Assembly: GCA_003049465.1 (NCBI GenBank)
Contig: PYSS01000120.1
Location: forward strand, 48,624-112,623
DNA from: Magnaporthiopsis rhizophila
Taxonomy: Eukaryota > Ascomycota > Sordariomycetes > Magnaporthales > Magnaporthaceae
Length of the DNA: 64,000 nucleotides
Direction: 5' to 3'
In this document: piece after piece, positions 36,373 to 46,831 of the stretch
Numbering within the stretch: the first letter of the stretch is position 1
Layout: each line of letters starts with the position of its first letter
Translations under genes and position numbers: made by a program
The notes under the pieces: model-generated
Database searches by the model: none
The model's input: only the letters and a program-made list of their open reading frames with translations
Told to the model about the DNA's origin: nothing

Positions 36373-38037
36373 ATGACGACCACTTATATCCCCGAGTCCG
36401 CCCGTGACCGCTTCGACTATGTCATCGTGGGCGGCGGCACTGCCGGATGCATCATCGCGTCGCGGCTGGCCGAGTACCTGCCCGACAAGAAGATCCTGGT
36501 GATCGAGGGCGGCCCCAGCGACTTCATGGACGACCGCGTCCTGAAGCTGGACCAGTGGCTCGCACTGCTGGGCGGCGAGCTGGACTACGACTATCCTACC
36601 ACAGAGCAGCCCATGGGCAACTCGCATATCCGACACTCGCGCGCAAAAGTCCTGGGCGGCTGCTCATCCCACAACACCCTCATCTCGTTCCGCCCCTTCG
36701 AGTACGACTTGAAGATCTGGGAATCGTTTGGCGTGCGCGGCTGGGACTTCCCCACGCTGATGCGTCTCATGGGAAAGCTGCGCAACTCGGTCCAGCCCGT
36801 CCACGCCCGCCACCGCAACCAGCTGTGCCAGGACTGGGTCAAGGCCTGCAGCGGCGCCCTGGACATACCCATCATCGACAACTTCAACAAGGACATCGCC
36901 GAGACGGGCGCCCTCAGGCAGGGCGTCGGCTTCTTCAACGTCAGCTACAACCCGGACGACGGCCGGCGCTCTAGCGCCTCGGTCGCCTACATCCACCCCA
37001 TCCTGCGCGGCGAGGAGGAGAGGCCGAACCTGACGATCCTGACCAACGCTTGGGTCGACCGCGTCAACGTGGCGGGCGACGCCGTCACGGGCGTCAACCT
37101 GACGCTGCGCGACGGCAGCAAGCGCGTTGTCGAGGCCCGCGCCGAGACCATCCTGTGCGCCGGCGCCGTCGACACCCCGCGCCTGCTGCTGCTCTCGGGC
37201 CTGGGCCCCAGGGATCAGCTCAGCGGTCTCGGCATCCCTGTCGTGCGTGACATGCCCGGCGTGGGCGAGAACCTGCTCGACCACCCGGAGTCCATCATCA
37301 TGTGGGAGCTCAACAGGCCCGTGCCCAAGAACCAGACCACCATGGACTCGGACGCGGGCATCTTCCTGCGCCGCGAGCCCGCCGACGCCGCCGCGCGCAG
37401 CGGCGCCACCCCTACCAACCCGCGGGCCCTGCCCGACGGCGACGTGGCCGACGTCATGATGCACTGTTACCAGATCCCCTTCGCCCTCAACACGGCCCGG
37501 CTGGGCTGTGACGTGCCCGCCGACGGCTACGCTTTCTGCATGACGCCCAACATCCCCCGCCCCCGCTCCAGGGGCCGCCTGTACCTGACGTCGGCCGACC
37601 CGAGCGTGAAGCCGGCGCTCGACTTCCGCTACTTCACCGACCCGGAGGGCTACGACGCCGCCACGCTCGTCTACGGCATCCGCGCCGCCCGCAAGGTGGC
37701 CGAGCAGCAGCCATTCAAGGACTGGATCAAGCGCGAGGTCGCCCCGGGCCCCGGGGCCCAGACGGACGAGCAGCTGAGCGAGTACGCCCGCCGCGCCGCC
37801 CACACCGTCTACCACCCGTCGGGCACCACGCGCATGGGCGACGTCGAGTCGGACCCGCTCGCCGTCGTCGACTCGCGCCTCAGGCTGCGGGGACTACGGA
37901 ACGTGCGCATCGCTGACGCCGGCGTCTTTCCCACCATCACCTCCATCAACCCCATGCTGACCGTCATGGGCATCGCCGAGCGCTGCGCCGAGATGGTGGC
38001 CGAGGACGCGGGCGTGAAGCTGCCGGCAAAGCTGTAG
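36373..38037 (+). CDS. CHOA: choline oxidase (GMC flavoenzyme)
   Basis: Single-exon ORF of 554 aa. The FAD dinucleotide motif is VGGGTAG (19-25). The choline oxidase signature GGCSSHN is at 95-101; H100 corresponds to the histidine that covalently holds FAD in the Arthrobacter enzyme. The second GMC signature is GAVDTPRLLLLSGLGP. The C-terminal catalytic region holds TVYHPSGTTRMG (H481) and SINPMLTVMG (N526). Choline oxidase turns choline to betaine aldehyde and on to glycine betaine, using O2 and releasing H2O2. Residue 102 is Thr where the bacterial enzyme has an active-site Ser. No PTS1 at the C-terminus (PAKL is not a consensus signal but is near SKL in form). Its divergent partner BADH supports the assignment. 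Confidence 0.93.
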   Translation: MTTTYIPESARDRFDYVIVGGGTAGCIIASRLAEYLPDKKILVIEGGPSDFMDDRVLKLDQWLALLGGELDYDYPTTEQPMGNSHIRHSRAKVLGGCSSHNTLISFRPFEYDLKIWESFGVRGWDFPTLMRLMGKLRNSVQPVHARHRNQLCQDWVKACSGALDIPIIDNFNKDIAETGALRQGVGFFNVSYNPDDGRRSSASVAYIHPILRGEEERPNLTILTNAWVDRVNVAGDAVTGVNLTLRDGSKRVVEARAETILCAGAVDTPRLLLLSGLGPRDQLSGLGIPVVRDMPGVGENLLDHPESIIMWELNRPVPKNQTTMDSDAGIFLRREPADAAARSGATPTNPRALPDGDVADVMMHCYQIPFALNTARLGCDVPADGYAFCMTPNIPRPRSRGRLYLTSADPSVKPALDFRYFTDPEGYDAATLVYGIRAARKVAEQQPFKDWIKREVAPGPGAQTDEQLSEYARRAAHTVYHPSGTTRMGDVESDPLAVVDSRLRLRGLRNVRIADAGVFPTITSINPMLTVMGIAERCAEMVAEDAGVKLPAKL

Positions 38038-38597
38038 TCCGTTGTGTGATGTGGGCCATGCATTTTGTTTGAATGTGACGCTGCATGTAGGTGTCGGTTA
38101 CGTATTCTACCACGACTCTCTGCCTTTTTCGACATCCCGTGGGAGTGTCGGTTTGTATATACCCTATCGCCCTGGCGCCTCAACTTGGGTTTTGAGCGAG
38201 CCTGAACGGATTGCAAAACTTGAATTTGGATAAGTCCCACGAAAAGAGGAATACTTGACTTTTGGAATGTCCCATTGCAAGAGAAACTTTGCTTCCTGCA
38301 TTTTTCAAGATAGCCGAGGTGAATAATATTATTACACCACTTTCATAGATACCCGTCTGTCTTCCACACAGCACTTCTACTCGAAAGAACTGCCCCAGCA
38401 GGTCTTTTTTTTGACGAGCCTCGGCTGCAATCCCTTACCCACTTACACTACGAGACGACGCGCAGATACCCATCCCATCTCTTACATCCAATGAAAAAAA
38501 GAAACCATCACCTATAGAACATCTCTAGTGTCGTCTCTCTTATCCTTTTCGCCCCCTCGTCAAGCTGCCCAAAAAAACGTCAGGCAACATCAAAACA
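38038..38597. other. convergent intergenic region
   Basis: 560 bp between the stop codons of choline oxidase and the small secreted protein gene. AT-rich in places, with no gene seen. Confidence 0.5.
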
Positions 38598-39021
38598 TCA
38601 ACCCACCCTTGGCCGCCCGCCCGACGCGTCCCTGCACACGCACTTTGAGCACGACGCGTGCAGCTGGTTCCAGAGCTCGCCGTTGACGGTGCAGTAGAAG
38701 AGCTTATTGTCGGGCGTGCAGTAGTCCTGCAGGTCGCGCGGGCACCGGATGTTCCACATCGGTGGAGGGCCCAGCAGCGTGTCCCCTGCGGCGTCTTGCG
38801 CCGCCGCCACTTCTGCTACTGCTGCCGCCGCCCCGGGCAGCGGGGACGCTCTGGAAATGGTGGGCAGGAGTCCCGCCGCCAACAGCAGGAGGCTGCTCGT
38901 GAGGGTTTGCGTCGTGGTGGTGGTCTGTGGCGGGTTAGGTTGGATATTTCAGGGGCAACGTAATTTTCGCGAGTGCTAGTAGTTACGTGGAAAACGAAAG
39001 GCGATCAATACTGGCCTTCAT
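38598..39021 (-). CDS. small secreted cysteine-rich protein
   Basis: Predicted as complement(join(38598..38892,38987..39021)), 109 aa. The ATG at 39021 opens a 35-nt exon (MKASIDRLSFS). The donor GTAACT and acceptor GAGCAG join it to TLLLLAAGLLPTISRA, giving a textbook signal peptide. Without this intron the frame has a stop and no ATG upstream. The mature protein has an Ala/Gly-rich spacer, then six cysteines in about 40 residues (RCPRDLQDYC, LFYCTVNG, SCSKCVC) around WNQLHAS. Size, secretion signal and Cys pattern resemble fungal effector-like or wall proteins; I do not recognise a named family. The alternative acceptor at 38925 would put the frame out, which decided the model. Confidence 0.72.
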
Positions 39022-41352
39022 GTTGTGATTTTTGCCGCGTGAGATTGGGAGGCTCTGCCTTATGGGTGTGCGGCTTGTAACGTCGGAGGATGGGTGCCGC
39101 GCGCGCAGTGCCGAGGGATGTGTGGTGTTCGCCAGGGGCTTTTTGTCGCGACCTGCAGCCTGGACGACGCGGTTGCACCAGAATCGTAGTGGATGACCTT
39201 CCGATCGGTGGAGCCAGCAACCAGGCGCTCGGTAAGCGCTCTGTGAATTCTCTTTTAGGTGCGGTACTAGGATGTGTCAAGCGGGCGGCAAGGCTGATGC
39301 TCCTCTCCCGTTGCGGTTGACAGTCCTTTGTATGGCCAGAAGGAGTTGGTGATCGACTCGGCTGTGATGTTTATCCACTCATGGGAGGGAAAGACTCCCC
39401 TTCTTATAATGACGACAGCCGTTTCGATGGTTGCTATTTGCGGTGGCTCTCGACTTTTGGTGTGGAGCCCTAGACCAGATCGAGTTGGTACAGAATATGG
39501 ATCTAGGACGGGCGAGACGGGGAGCTTATCACAGGGGCCAAGTAGGTCAAGACGGCGACAGAAGTGCGTGTGCCGATGATGGCCGTCCACCCTTGCAGCT
39601 GAACCTCGGCCGTAGAGGGTGGGTGGTATCGATGGGAGGGCGATCCTGGACTCTGCCGCTTTGGGATCCCACGGTCCTGGCTTCCTCAACTTCCCGGTGT
39701 CCCCGGCTTGCCAGATATTCCACAATGGGATGGTAGAAGCTGAGTGATGGAGCAGGCAAATGGTAGGTGGAAACAACACAAGCTTATGTTAGTGTGTGAG
39801 CTAGGAGATGTATGAACCGGGCGAAGCACATGCACGGGGATTCCAAGCAAGCAGTTCAGGATTCGGAGGTAGGAGTGGGGGGCAAAATGCTACGTTTTGA
39901 TATTGCCCTCCAGCCCCGAGGCAAGGAGCCGGCAGAAGATAGAGGAGCCTCGGCATGGCATGCCTCCAGGGTTTCCGGCCGGCGTTTGGTGAGTTGGGCC
40001 CGGCTTGGATGTCTAGCGGACCGCATGCGATGCCTCGATTTGGGACGATGGCACGGTGTGCATGCACACCCGCTGTCCACAAGCCCGGTTAGCCTGGGAG
40101 TTGGAGGGTGTGACGATTCACATCCGTTCCGAGTGGACATTTGTTACGAACAACCTCGGAGGACATCATTTCTCCGCTCCTGAACGGCGGCCAAAGGCGA
40201 CGGGCACCCAACCGCTTACGCACGTCACTTTACGTGGCGGCATAAACATGCGACCAACGGTTTCCTGCCAGCGAGATTGGGGAATACATCACACCCGCAG
40301 CGGCTCAGGGACCGCAACACGTTCTTTCCACGGGCACCATGCCGGCCTCGTGGACGGGGGAGGGGCCGGCCTTACGGGTCACGGGCCAGGTCGGTCGACC
40401 GAGATAGATTGGGGTTGCAATGAGCCAGATAGATACGTCCGAACACCTGTCGGCTTCCACGTTGTAAGTTTCTAAATATAACAATGGCTCTCCCGCTCGA
40501 GGGGTGCATTGCGTCTTTTCTCAGGTGCCCACAAGATAGGTATCGTAGCCACTGGCACAGGGCTGGCGCTCACTTGGAAAAGCCAGGATGGCGCCGGTGG
40601 CCTCGTATAACACCATATCAGACGCCATTAAGACGCCCCTTCAGGCAATTTTCGTTCTTGGCCCTTCCGTCCGGCCAGGAACGGACACCCTTGCGCTACC
40701 ATACACGCCCCAGCAGGAACGTGCATTTAAACGGCCAGCCTCAGAAGGTTAATTAAACGGCAATTTAGCCAGATATTAATTGGCCCATCCGCCACCCCAT
40801 CCCCTCACCTGTGCCTGCATCTCCCCGACTGTGGTAGCGAGCCATCTACGGTCGGGGTTCGCAGCCCGAGTCGATCCGAGTGACGATATCCTGTTGCTTG
40901 CAGTTCTCTCGGCTCTTACCAGGCATACCCCTTGCCTGTGCTCACATAAAAGTTCTCCGATTCGTTCCATCAGATGTGATTCGCCGACACCGTATGCAAT
41001 GAGATAAATGTGCATTGAAAGGCCTCGGGAATTTCACTGGACAAGGAGAATGCGCGGTCAAGGTCACATGTTGAATATGAACTCGTAACAGCGTGTTTTC
41101 TGTGATTATTAGGGTGTGTTCAACTAGCCTCAATGTGTGCCAAAGGCGGGTATAACCATTTCCATCAAGCAAACAACCAGGAAACGCATCCAAAGAAATA
41201 AATAAAATCGGGAGTGTGGCGGTCCCCTTCCAGTCTGCGTCCAGTGAGGGCCGTGTGGGGCAGGCAACGAAGCAAGGAAAAATGAGAGTAGGGCACGGCT
41301 CGCGAATAGAGCCAAGCCTCGAGGCTCCTTTCCTTCCTTCCGGTTCGGGTCT
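39022..41352. other. long intergenic region
   Basis: 2.3 kb without a supportable gene. The longest ORF (39267-39779, minus, 170 aa) lacks any recognisable motif and overlaps ORFs on the other strand. Confidence 0.45.
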
Positions 41353-41792
41353 TCAGGTCGTCTTCTTGGCCTGGGTGATGGGCTTCGGCTGTCCTCCCTG
41401 CACGACAAAGCGCTGGTACGCGACGAGGCCGGCGGCGATGATACCGAAAAGGACAAGGTTCCCTGGGACAGGGTGCGTGGTTGTCAGCTACCGAGCCCTG
41501 GCTTTGCATTCATTTGTTTTTGTGGAGAAAAGAGACGCAAGACAGCAAGTCGGGCGCAAAGGAGAAGAAGATGGGTTTGGAGATGCTCACCTGCGATGAA
41601 CCTGCCCAGGCCGCCGATCATCTCGACCATGCCCTTGAAGGTACCGGTGACGAGGTCGACAAAGGACGTGAGGAGGTGGACGATCATTGTGAAGAAGCCC
41701 GTGACAACGTTGGAGATGGTGCCGAAGACGCCGGCAAATAGATTGCCGAAACTCTTGAGGAGGTCCTCGATGGCGGCGAAGAAGTGCGACAT
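41353..41792 (-). CDS. small integral membrane protein, unknown function
   Basis: Predicted as complement(join(41353..41462,41591..41792)), 103 aa, intron 128 nt (GTGAGC...CCCAG). Exon 1 encodes MSHFFAAIEDLLKSFGNLF and a long amphipathic to hydrophobic stretch (FGTISNVVTGFFTMIVHLL, FVDLVTGTFKGMVEMIGGLG). The join is in phase and adds a second hydrophobic helix, NLVLFGIIAAGLVAYQRFVV, and a short basic tail QAKKTT. The pattern suggests a small organelle or ER membrane protein with two or three spans and repeated FxxxxxGxxxxM-like periodicity. I do not recognise the family. The clean splice signals, phase and helix periodicity support a real gene. Confidence 0.75.
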
Positions 41793-42718
41793 GGCTGTAG
41801 GTTGTTGCTTTGCTTGGTCGTGGGGAGCTACCTATCGGTTCGTCGGGGAGTGCTGTGCTGCTGCTTCTCACTCGGGAGATATGAAGGGTTGGTCCAGGCG
41901 ATTATTCCGTGACTGTTTGTACGAATGCGGGCGTAGAGATGTCTTTCGTATGAGATTTTGGAGGGTGGATAGACGGGTGGCGGACAGGGCAGGACGTGCA
42001 GAAGAAGCGTCGTTGGACTCTGCCGTGGTTTTAAAACGACAGCGCCTTCTGTGACTGTGACGCATGCGGCGCGCGCCCTTCCAAGCAACCGCGACGGTGC
42101 CTGGCCGGCGGCCATCGAATGGGTGCCATTGTATGTGTTTGGTTTCACCTGCTTTCCAAGCAAGGCTGCCGTGCTTTGTCCAGGCACTAGTGGTGATGTC
42201 ATTGAACCACACCCGTCTCGTGCATGAGCGGAAGGTGTGGCGTCGAGCCGGATCGTCTTTGGGTGGAATGGGACGCCACATGACGCCAACGGAACTGTCA
42301 CGTGGGAGGCGATGCCACACGATGTCCACGATCTGTCTCTTTAGTCGTCTCGTCATGCTGACGGCGAGAGTCTGCCTAAGCGAAGAGTGGGATATTCGTG
42401 CTTGTCTGCTTCGACCTGACGCCCTTGAACGGCCGGTATCCTAATTCGGCCCGACATAGGGCCGGATCGCATGACCACACGACTTGGGATCTTGGTTGAG
42501 ATGTAGTGATATTAGGGTTTCCAATTTGTTGCTGCGTAAGAATAATCACGCACTAACTGTTCGCTTGAGAAATACAAACATCTGAGCTAGGTTGATTCGT
42601 TAGACATAAGCAAAAGGCACTCATCACCACGACAACTTATACATAAAGCGACCAAGCACAGGGAAGTCGTCAATAACAGGGAAGGGATATCATGAAAAGA
42701 AAAGAAGAAAAAAAAAAC
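41793..42718. other. intergenic region
   Basis: 926 bp between the small membrane protein ATG and the carotenoid oxygenase stop, both on minus. No coding signal seen. Confidence 0.45.
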
Positions 42719-44598
42719 TCATTCAGGAATGTGAACACCATGAAACCCAAAGCCCACGACTCCATCGACATTGGCCCGTCCCACCTCGCACATGGTTTTG
42801 GCGTCAAGCACTAGCAGGTAGCTCCTGCCCCTGGTCCCGTCCAGCACGACAGAGAGCAGGACCCCGGCGTCCTCAGCGTCATCCCCGCCTGCCCGCTCCG
42901 GGTCCGCGACGAATAACGGCTCGCCCGCCGTCTGGCCGTGGCGGCACCACTGGACCGTCTCGCTCGTGCGCATGTCGTACTTGACCAGACCGTCCAGGAA
43001 CGTGCTGAGCCCCGTGAAGGTGACACCGTACACGAACCGGTGCCGCCGTCCCGCGAACGCCGCGTTGATGCTCGGGAGCTCGGGTCCCAGGCCGGCGGTG
43101 CCGCGGTGTTCGACCGTTGCCTTTTTTGCTGCCGCTGATGCTGCTGCTGCTGCTGGTGGAGGCGGTCGGGTTTGACCGCCTTCGGTTTTATCCAATGGTG
43201 GCAGCGCCGGCACGCCGGCTAGGCGGAAGCGCCGAAGCGCACCCCTCTGGGTGGGATTTTCAGCAGCGCCGGACTTGGGCCCCTTCGCGCCAGAGTCGCC
43301 AAAGTAGGCCTTTGCGGCCGGCGAGTCGGACATGAGGTTCTCGATGTAAAAACGCTTGATTATGTCGAGGTTTTCGTAAACGTATATGTCGGCCACAATG
43401 TCCACTTCCCCTTGCTCCTCGTCCCCGCCGCTGCCTGGCTCTTCGTACGCGTTGATGCTGTGAAAGGCGAAGAAGGGCTCCGAGTCGAACGTGGCCACCA
43501 GGCCCTTGCCGCCAGGGCGTCGGTCGACCACGAACCACTTTGCCGGCCGAGAGGCGTCGTACTCGGCAAAGGCGTCGATGAGGGTGCGCCTCCACAGCGC
43601 CGGGGCGCCGCCGGCGAAGAAGAAGGAGTTCCAGACGCAGAGGATGACGTAGTGCTCCGTCAGGAACAGCGAGTGGACGTAGGCGCCCGTGTGCTTGATC
43701 GTGGCCAGCACCGACGCGCGCCCCGTGGCCGCCGACACGGTAAACACGCGCCACACGTCGGGTCCCAGCTCCAGGTTGTAGTTGAACACGTCGCCCGCGT
43801 CCGGGTCCGTGCAGGCGTGGGCGGCACTCAGGGGCCCAACCAGGGAAGGGTGTAAGGAGCGCTGCCTGACGAGGCCGGTGGGCTCCAGGGTCTCCGGATC
43901 GATCATCTGCATCGTGGCCGAGTCCGTCTTGTTGGCGAGATTTACGACATGCCGCCTTCCCCTGGACACCAGGACCGGCTCCTCCGTCTCGCGCCGCTCG
44001 CCCGCCCTCGAGAGGCCAGGGAAGTTGGGTGAGAGGGAAACGGAGACGTTGGCGGCGTTCGGCGCCAGGACGGGATTCGACCGCAGGAGCGGCGTAAACA
44101 CTGACTGGACCTTTTGGAAAAGCGAAAGACACGGGTCTCGCTTGGCTCCAAAGGTGAAATCCGCCATGTACCCGTTCTGCCGCAGCCGCTCGATGACGCC
44201 GTCGCTGGTCAGGCGGGAGTTGTGCGTGACGCGGACGGCCGGGTGGTCAGGGGTTGGCGGGTGGATTTGGAAGCGGTGGACCTGCGAGAACGAGTCGAAC
44301 CAGTGGCTGGTCTTGTACGTGCTCGAGCCATCGGCTGACAGCTCAACCTCGCGCGGGCCGAGGCCGTTGCGGAAGAGAACGCCAGCCGCGTATGCTGGGA
44401 TCTCGCCGACGACCTCGAGGTCCGTCGGGGTCAGCTCCTGGTAGCGGACATCAAACTACCAGGGGCAGAGTTGTTTGCGTGTTAGTCCAGGCCTGGGAGA
44501 TGTGGCGGAGCGGGGCAGTCACTCACTCCTTGAGTATTTGGCCAGTCCCCATAATGGGACGGCAGATTAGCCGGGCTTGAAGATGCAGCTTCACCCAT
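42719..44598 (-). CDS. carotenoid cleavage oxygenase (CAO/RPE65 family)
   Basis: Predicted as complement(join(42719..44455,44527..44598)), 602 aa, intron 71 nt (GTGAGT...GGTAG). Joining gives NTQG-FDVRYQELTPTDLEV, then GEIPAYAAGVLFRNGLGP, which is the usual start of fungal family members. The four iron-binding histidines are visible: H237 (SAAHACTD), H285 (YVHSLFLTEHYV), H356 (FAFHSINAYEE) and H596 (GFHGVHIPE). The enzyme is a non-haem Fe(II) dioxygenase that splits conjugated double bonds. In related fungi CAO-2/CarT cleaves torulene on the way to neurosporaxanthin, but the substrate cannot be read here. A disordered Pro/Ala-rich insert (about residues 430-455) is unusual. No carotenoid synthesis genes are adjacent. 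Confidence 0.92.
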
Positions 44599-46831
44599 TG
44601 AAAGACGCAGACAACGACCAAAGTTTCAAGAGTAACCAACTAAAGGAGATACCAAAATAAGGTCTTTTTGAATACCTAGTGAAGCAGTCCAGACAGCCAG
44701 TGGGCAGAGAAACAATCGCAACCGCGAACCGCTCGCTCAGGAGAAGCAGCAGAGGGATGCGGTCTGCGGGATTTATATATACATGTCTGTCTCCCATTAC
44801 GTATCTTGGCGGTGACAACCAAAAAAGCATGGGAGGCGCGGCCGGCCGCATCGGAGCTGGGGGGGAAAGAAGTGCTGAAGGAGCTGCCGTGGACCAGGTG
44901 GGCTGATGACCGTGTCGCCTTGGCACGGCACCCAAATGTGCAGGGTCAACGGGGTTCACCCGAAGCCCGCCCCGGCTTTTTAGCGACGCGAGCCAAGAGC
45001 CAGAGCCAGTGACAGGCCTTCCGGAGTCGCACTAGGCCGCCAGCGTGTGTTCGCATTCGCTTAAAGCCCGAACGCAGGTGGAGAGCCTGTTGGAAAAGGG
45101 AGGGGATGGAGACGACGGCTGTGGCCAGACGGAAGCGAGCTGTCCCCCGACCTCGCATGCTTGGCGGGCTGGTTGCGCCCGCCTCTGCAGCCCCTCAGAC
45201 CGTCAGCCATCATGTTGGGAAGGCTCTAGGCGAATGGGAGCGGGGTAGGTGTCGATGCGCAACACAGCCGCAGCCCACTACTGCAGGGCCAACCACCGCA
45301 AGCGAATGCGAATGCGGAGAGAGAACATAATGCAGAGCGGAGAAACTAAATCTCTTAGCTCCATCGGTTGGGTGGATGGTGCAGAATGCAAATACCATCG
45401 CAGCGGTAAATGCACACAGCCGTGAGAGTCGCACCAGCAGCCACATGGCCCACCCACCATCCATCGCCAGCAGCGGGACCGCCTCGTTCGCACGTTACCA
45501 GGCAGGCAGGCAAAGACATATACCGGGATTGCCCGTCCGGGTACGGACAGGACGTTTGCCAGCGTGTCACGGAAAGCTGCATGGAGACACACAGGAAGAA
45601 GAGAAGAATGTGAGATGTCAACTCCGGGCGCGGGACAGAAGAGAAAGGAAGGAAGGAAAAAAGCAGTAAATCTCTCCGAAGAACGGGCGGCGGGTGGACA
45701 GCTGCAGACGCGCCCTTGTCGGCTCACCCAGCCAGCCATTGGCGCGGCCATTTCATGCCGGCTTGCTGAACCCGAGACGACGGTTGTGCCACGCGTGTGT
45801 GCGCGCGCAGGCGCTTCGGTCCTTCACTTTTCCTCCCTTCGCGCGCTACGTACATCCATCCATTGACGCAACATGGGACGAAAAATGACAGCCCTGGATT
45901 CTCATAGGCAAGCCCTAAGCGGGGTGCCAGGAGGACGGAAAGGTGTCGGCTGTCGAACCTCTCCCTCTTTCTTTTGCGACATGGACCCCTTGACAAGGCC
46001 AAGCCGGTCTGCCCTTTCTTTGCCGATCAAACGGCGGATGGCACTGTGGAGGACGGCGGGGGAAGGCAACAACACCGTTCCTCCCCCAGCCCATCATCCT
46101 GTCACTGTTGTCACCTTGGGGCAAGTCCGTGCACCCATCACCTCACCTCGCCTCCCATCGTTCTTTGAAGCCGGTTTTTTGATCCTATCAAATGTCCTCC
46201 ATACTAGACACCCCAGCCGGCAGTTGGCTGGCCCGACAGGACCGGCATCTCGGGCCAGGCCTCACATTTTTAGCCCGCCATTATCCCACCCATATCCCGC
46301 GGCGCGCCTGAAGCCCAGCCCGGCTGGACTAGGACGGCATCACCGGTTCTGACCGCGAAAGTTGGATCGTTCGAGCTGGCGTTGATCTTGGGACATAGGC
46401 TTGAGAAATAGAAAAGGCTTTCACTAGAAATATCGTTCACGATCGTGGTGTAAATAAACGGTCCGCCCGCAAGCTCCTTTTGGCCAAAGAGAGAGATATC
46501 TCTGCGTTCGTGACTGTGCTTTTTGCAATGTATCCCAGCCTCCCCGTCCGCCTGGCTTGCGCAGTCCTCCCATGTGTGGTATCTATCATAATAAAAATTA
46601 AACAAAAAAAAGGCAAATAAGGAGGTCATCAAAACAGAGAATGTCACAGATATCCCACCCACCCACCGACCAACTAAACCTGAAATTGCGGGAATGGGGC
46701 TGCGAAAGCAGTAAGATGAAGGAAAGAGGGGAGCGCAGCCAAAGAAACACATGCACGGTGCCGTGCCACAGAGGAACTAAACAAAGACACGGAAAAGAAG
46801 AAACACAAAATATAACGGAGAGAGAAGAGGC
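44599..46831. other. long intergenic region
   Basis: 2.2 kb between two minus-strand genes. It includes the TATA element of the carotenoid oxygenase gene and purine-rich low-complexity DNA around 45590-45670. No gene seen. Confidence 0.45.
44772..44779 (-). promoter_or_regulatory. TATA-like element of the carotenoid oxygenase gene
   Basis: TATATAAA on the minus strand, about 175 bp upstream of the predicted ATG at 44598. Placement fits a core promoter; not otherwise tested. Confidence 0.4.

Noticed and set aside
36664..37815. 383-aa minus-strand ORF opposite choline oxidase
   Set aside because: Shadow of a GC-rich coding exon; composition is unlike real proteins and the sense frame has complete catalytic motifs.
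38893..38924. Alternative acceptor CACAG at 38925 for the small secreted protein
   Set aside because: It needs an upstream exon ending in phase 0, which no ATG-containing exon supplies; the GAGCAG acceptor restores phase and signal peptide.
39267..39779. 170-aa minus-strand ORF
   Set aside because: No motif, no signal peptide and a competing open frame on the other strand.
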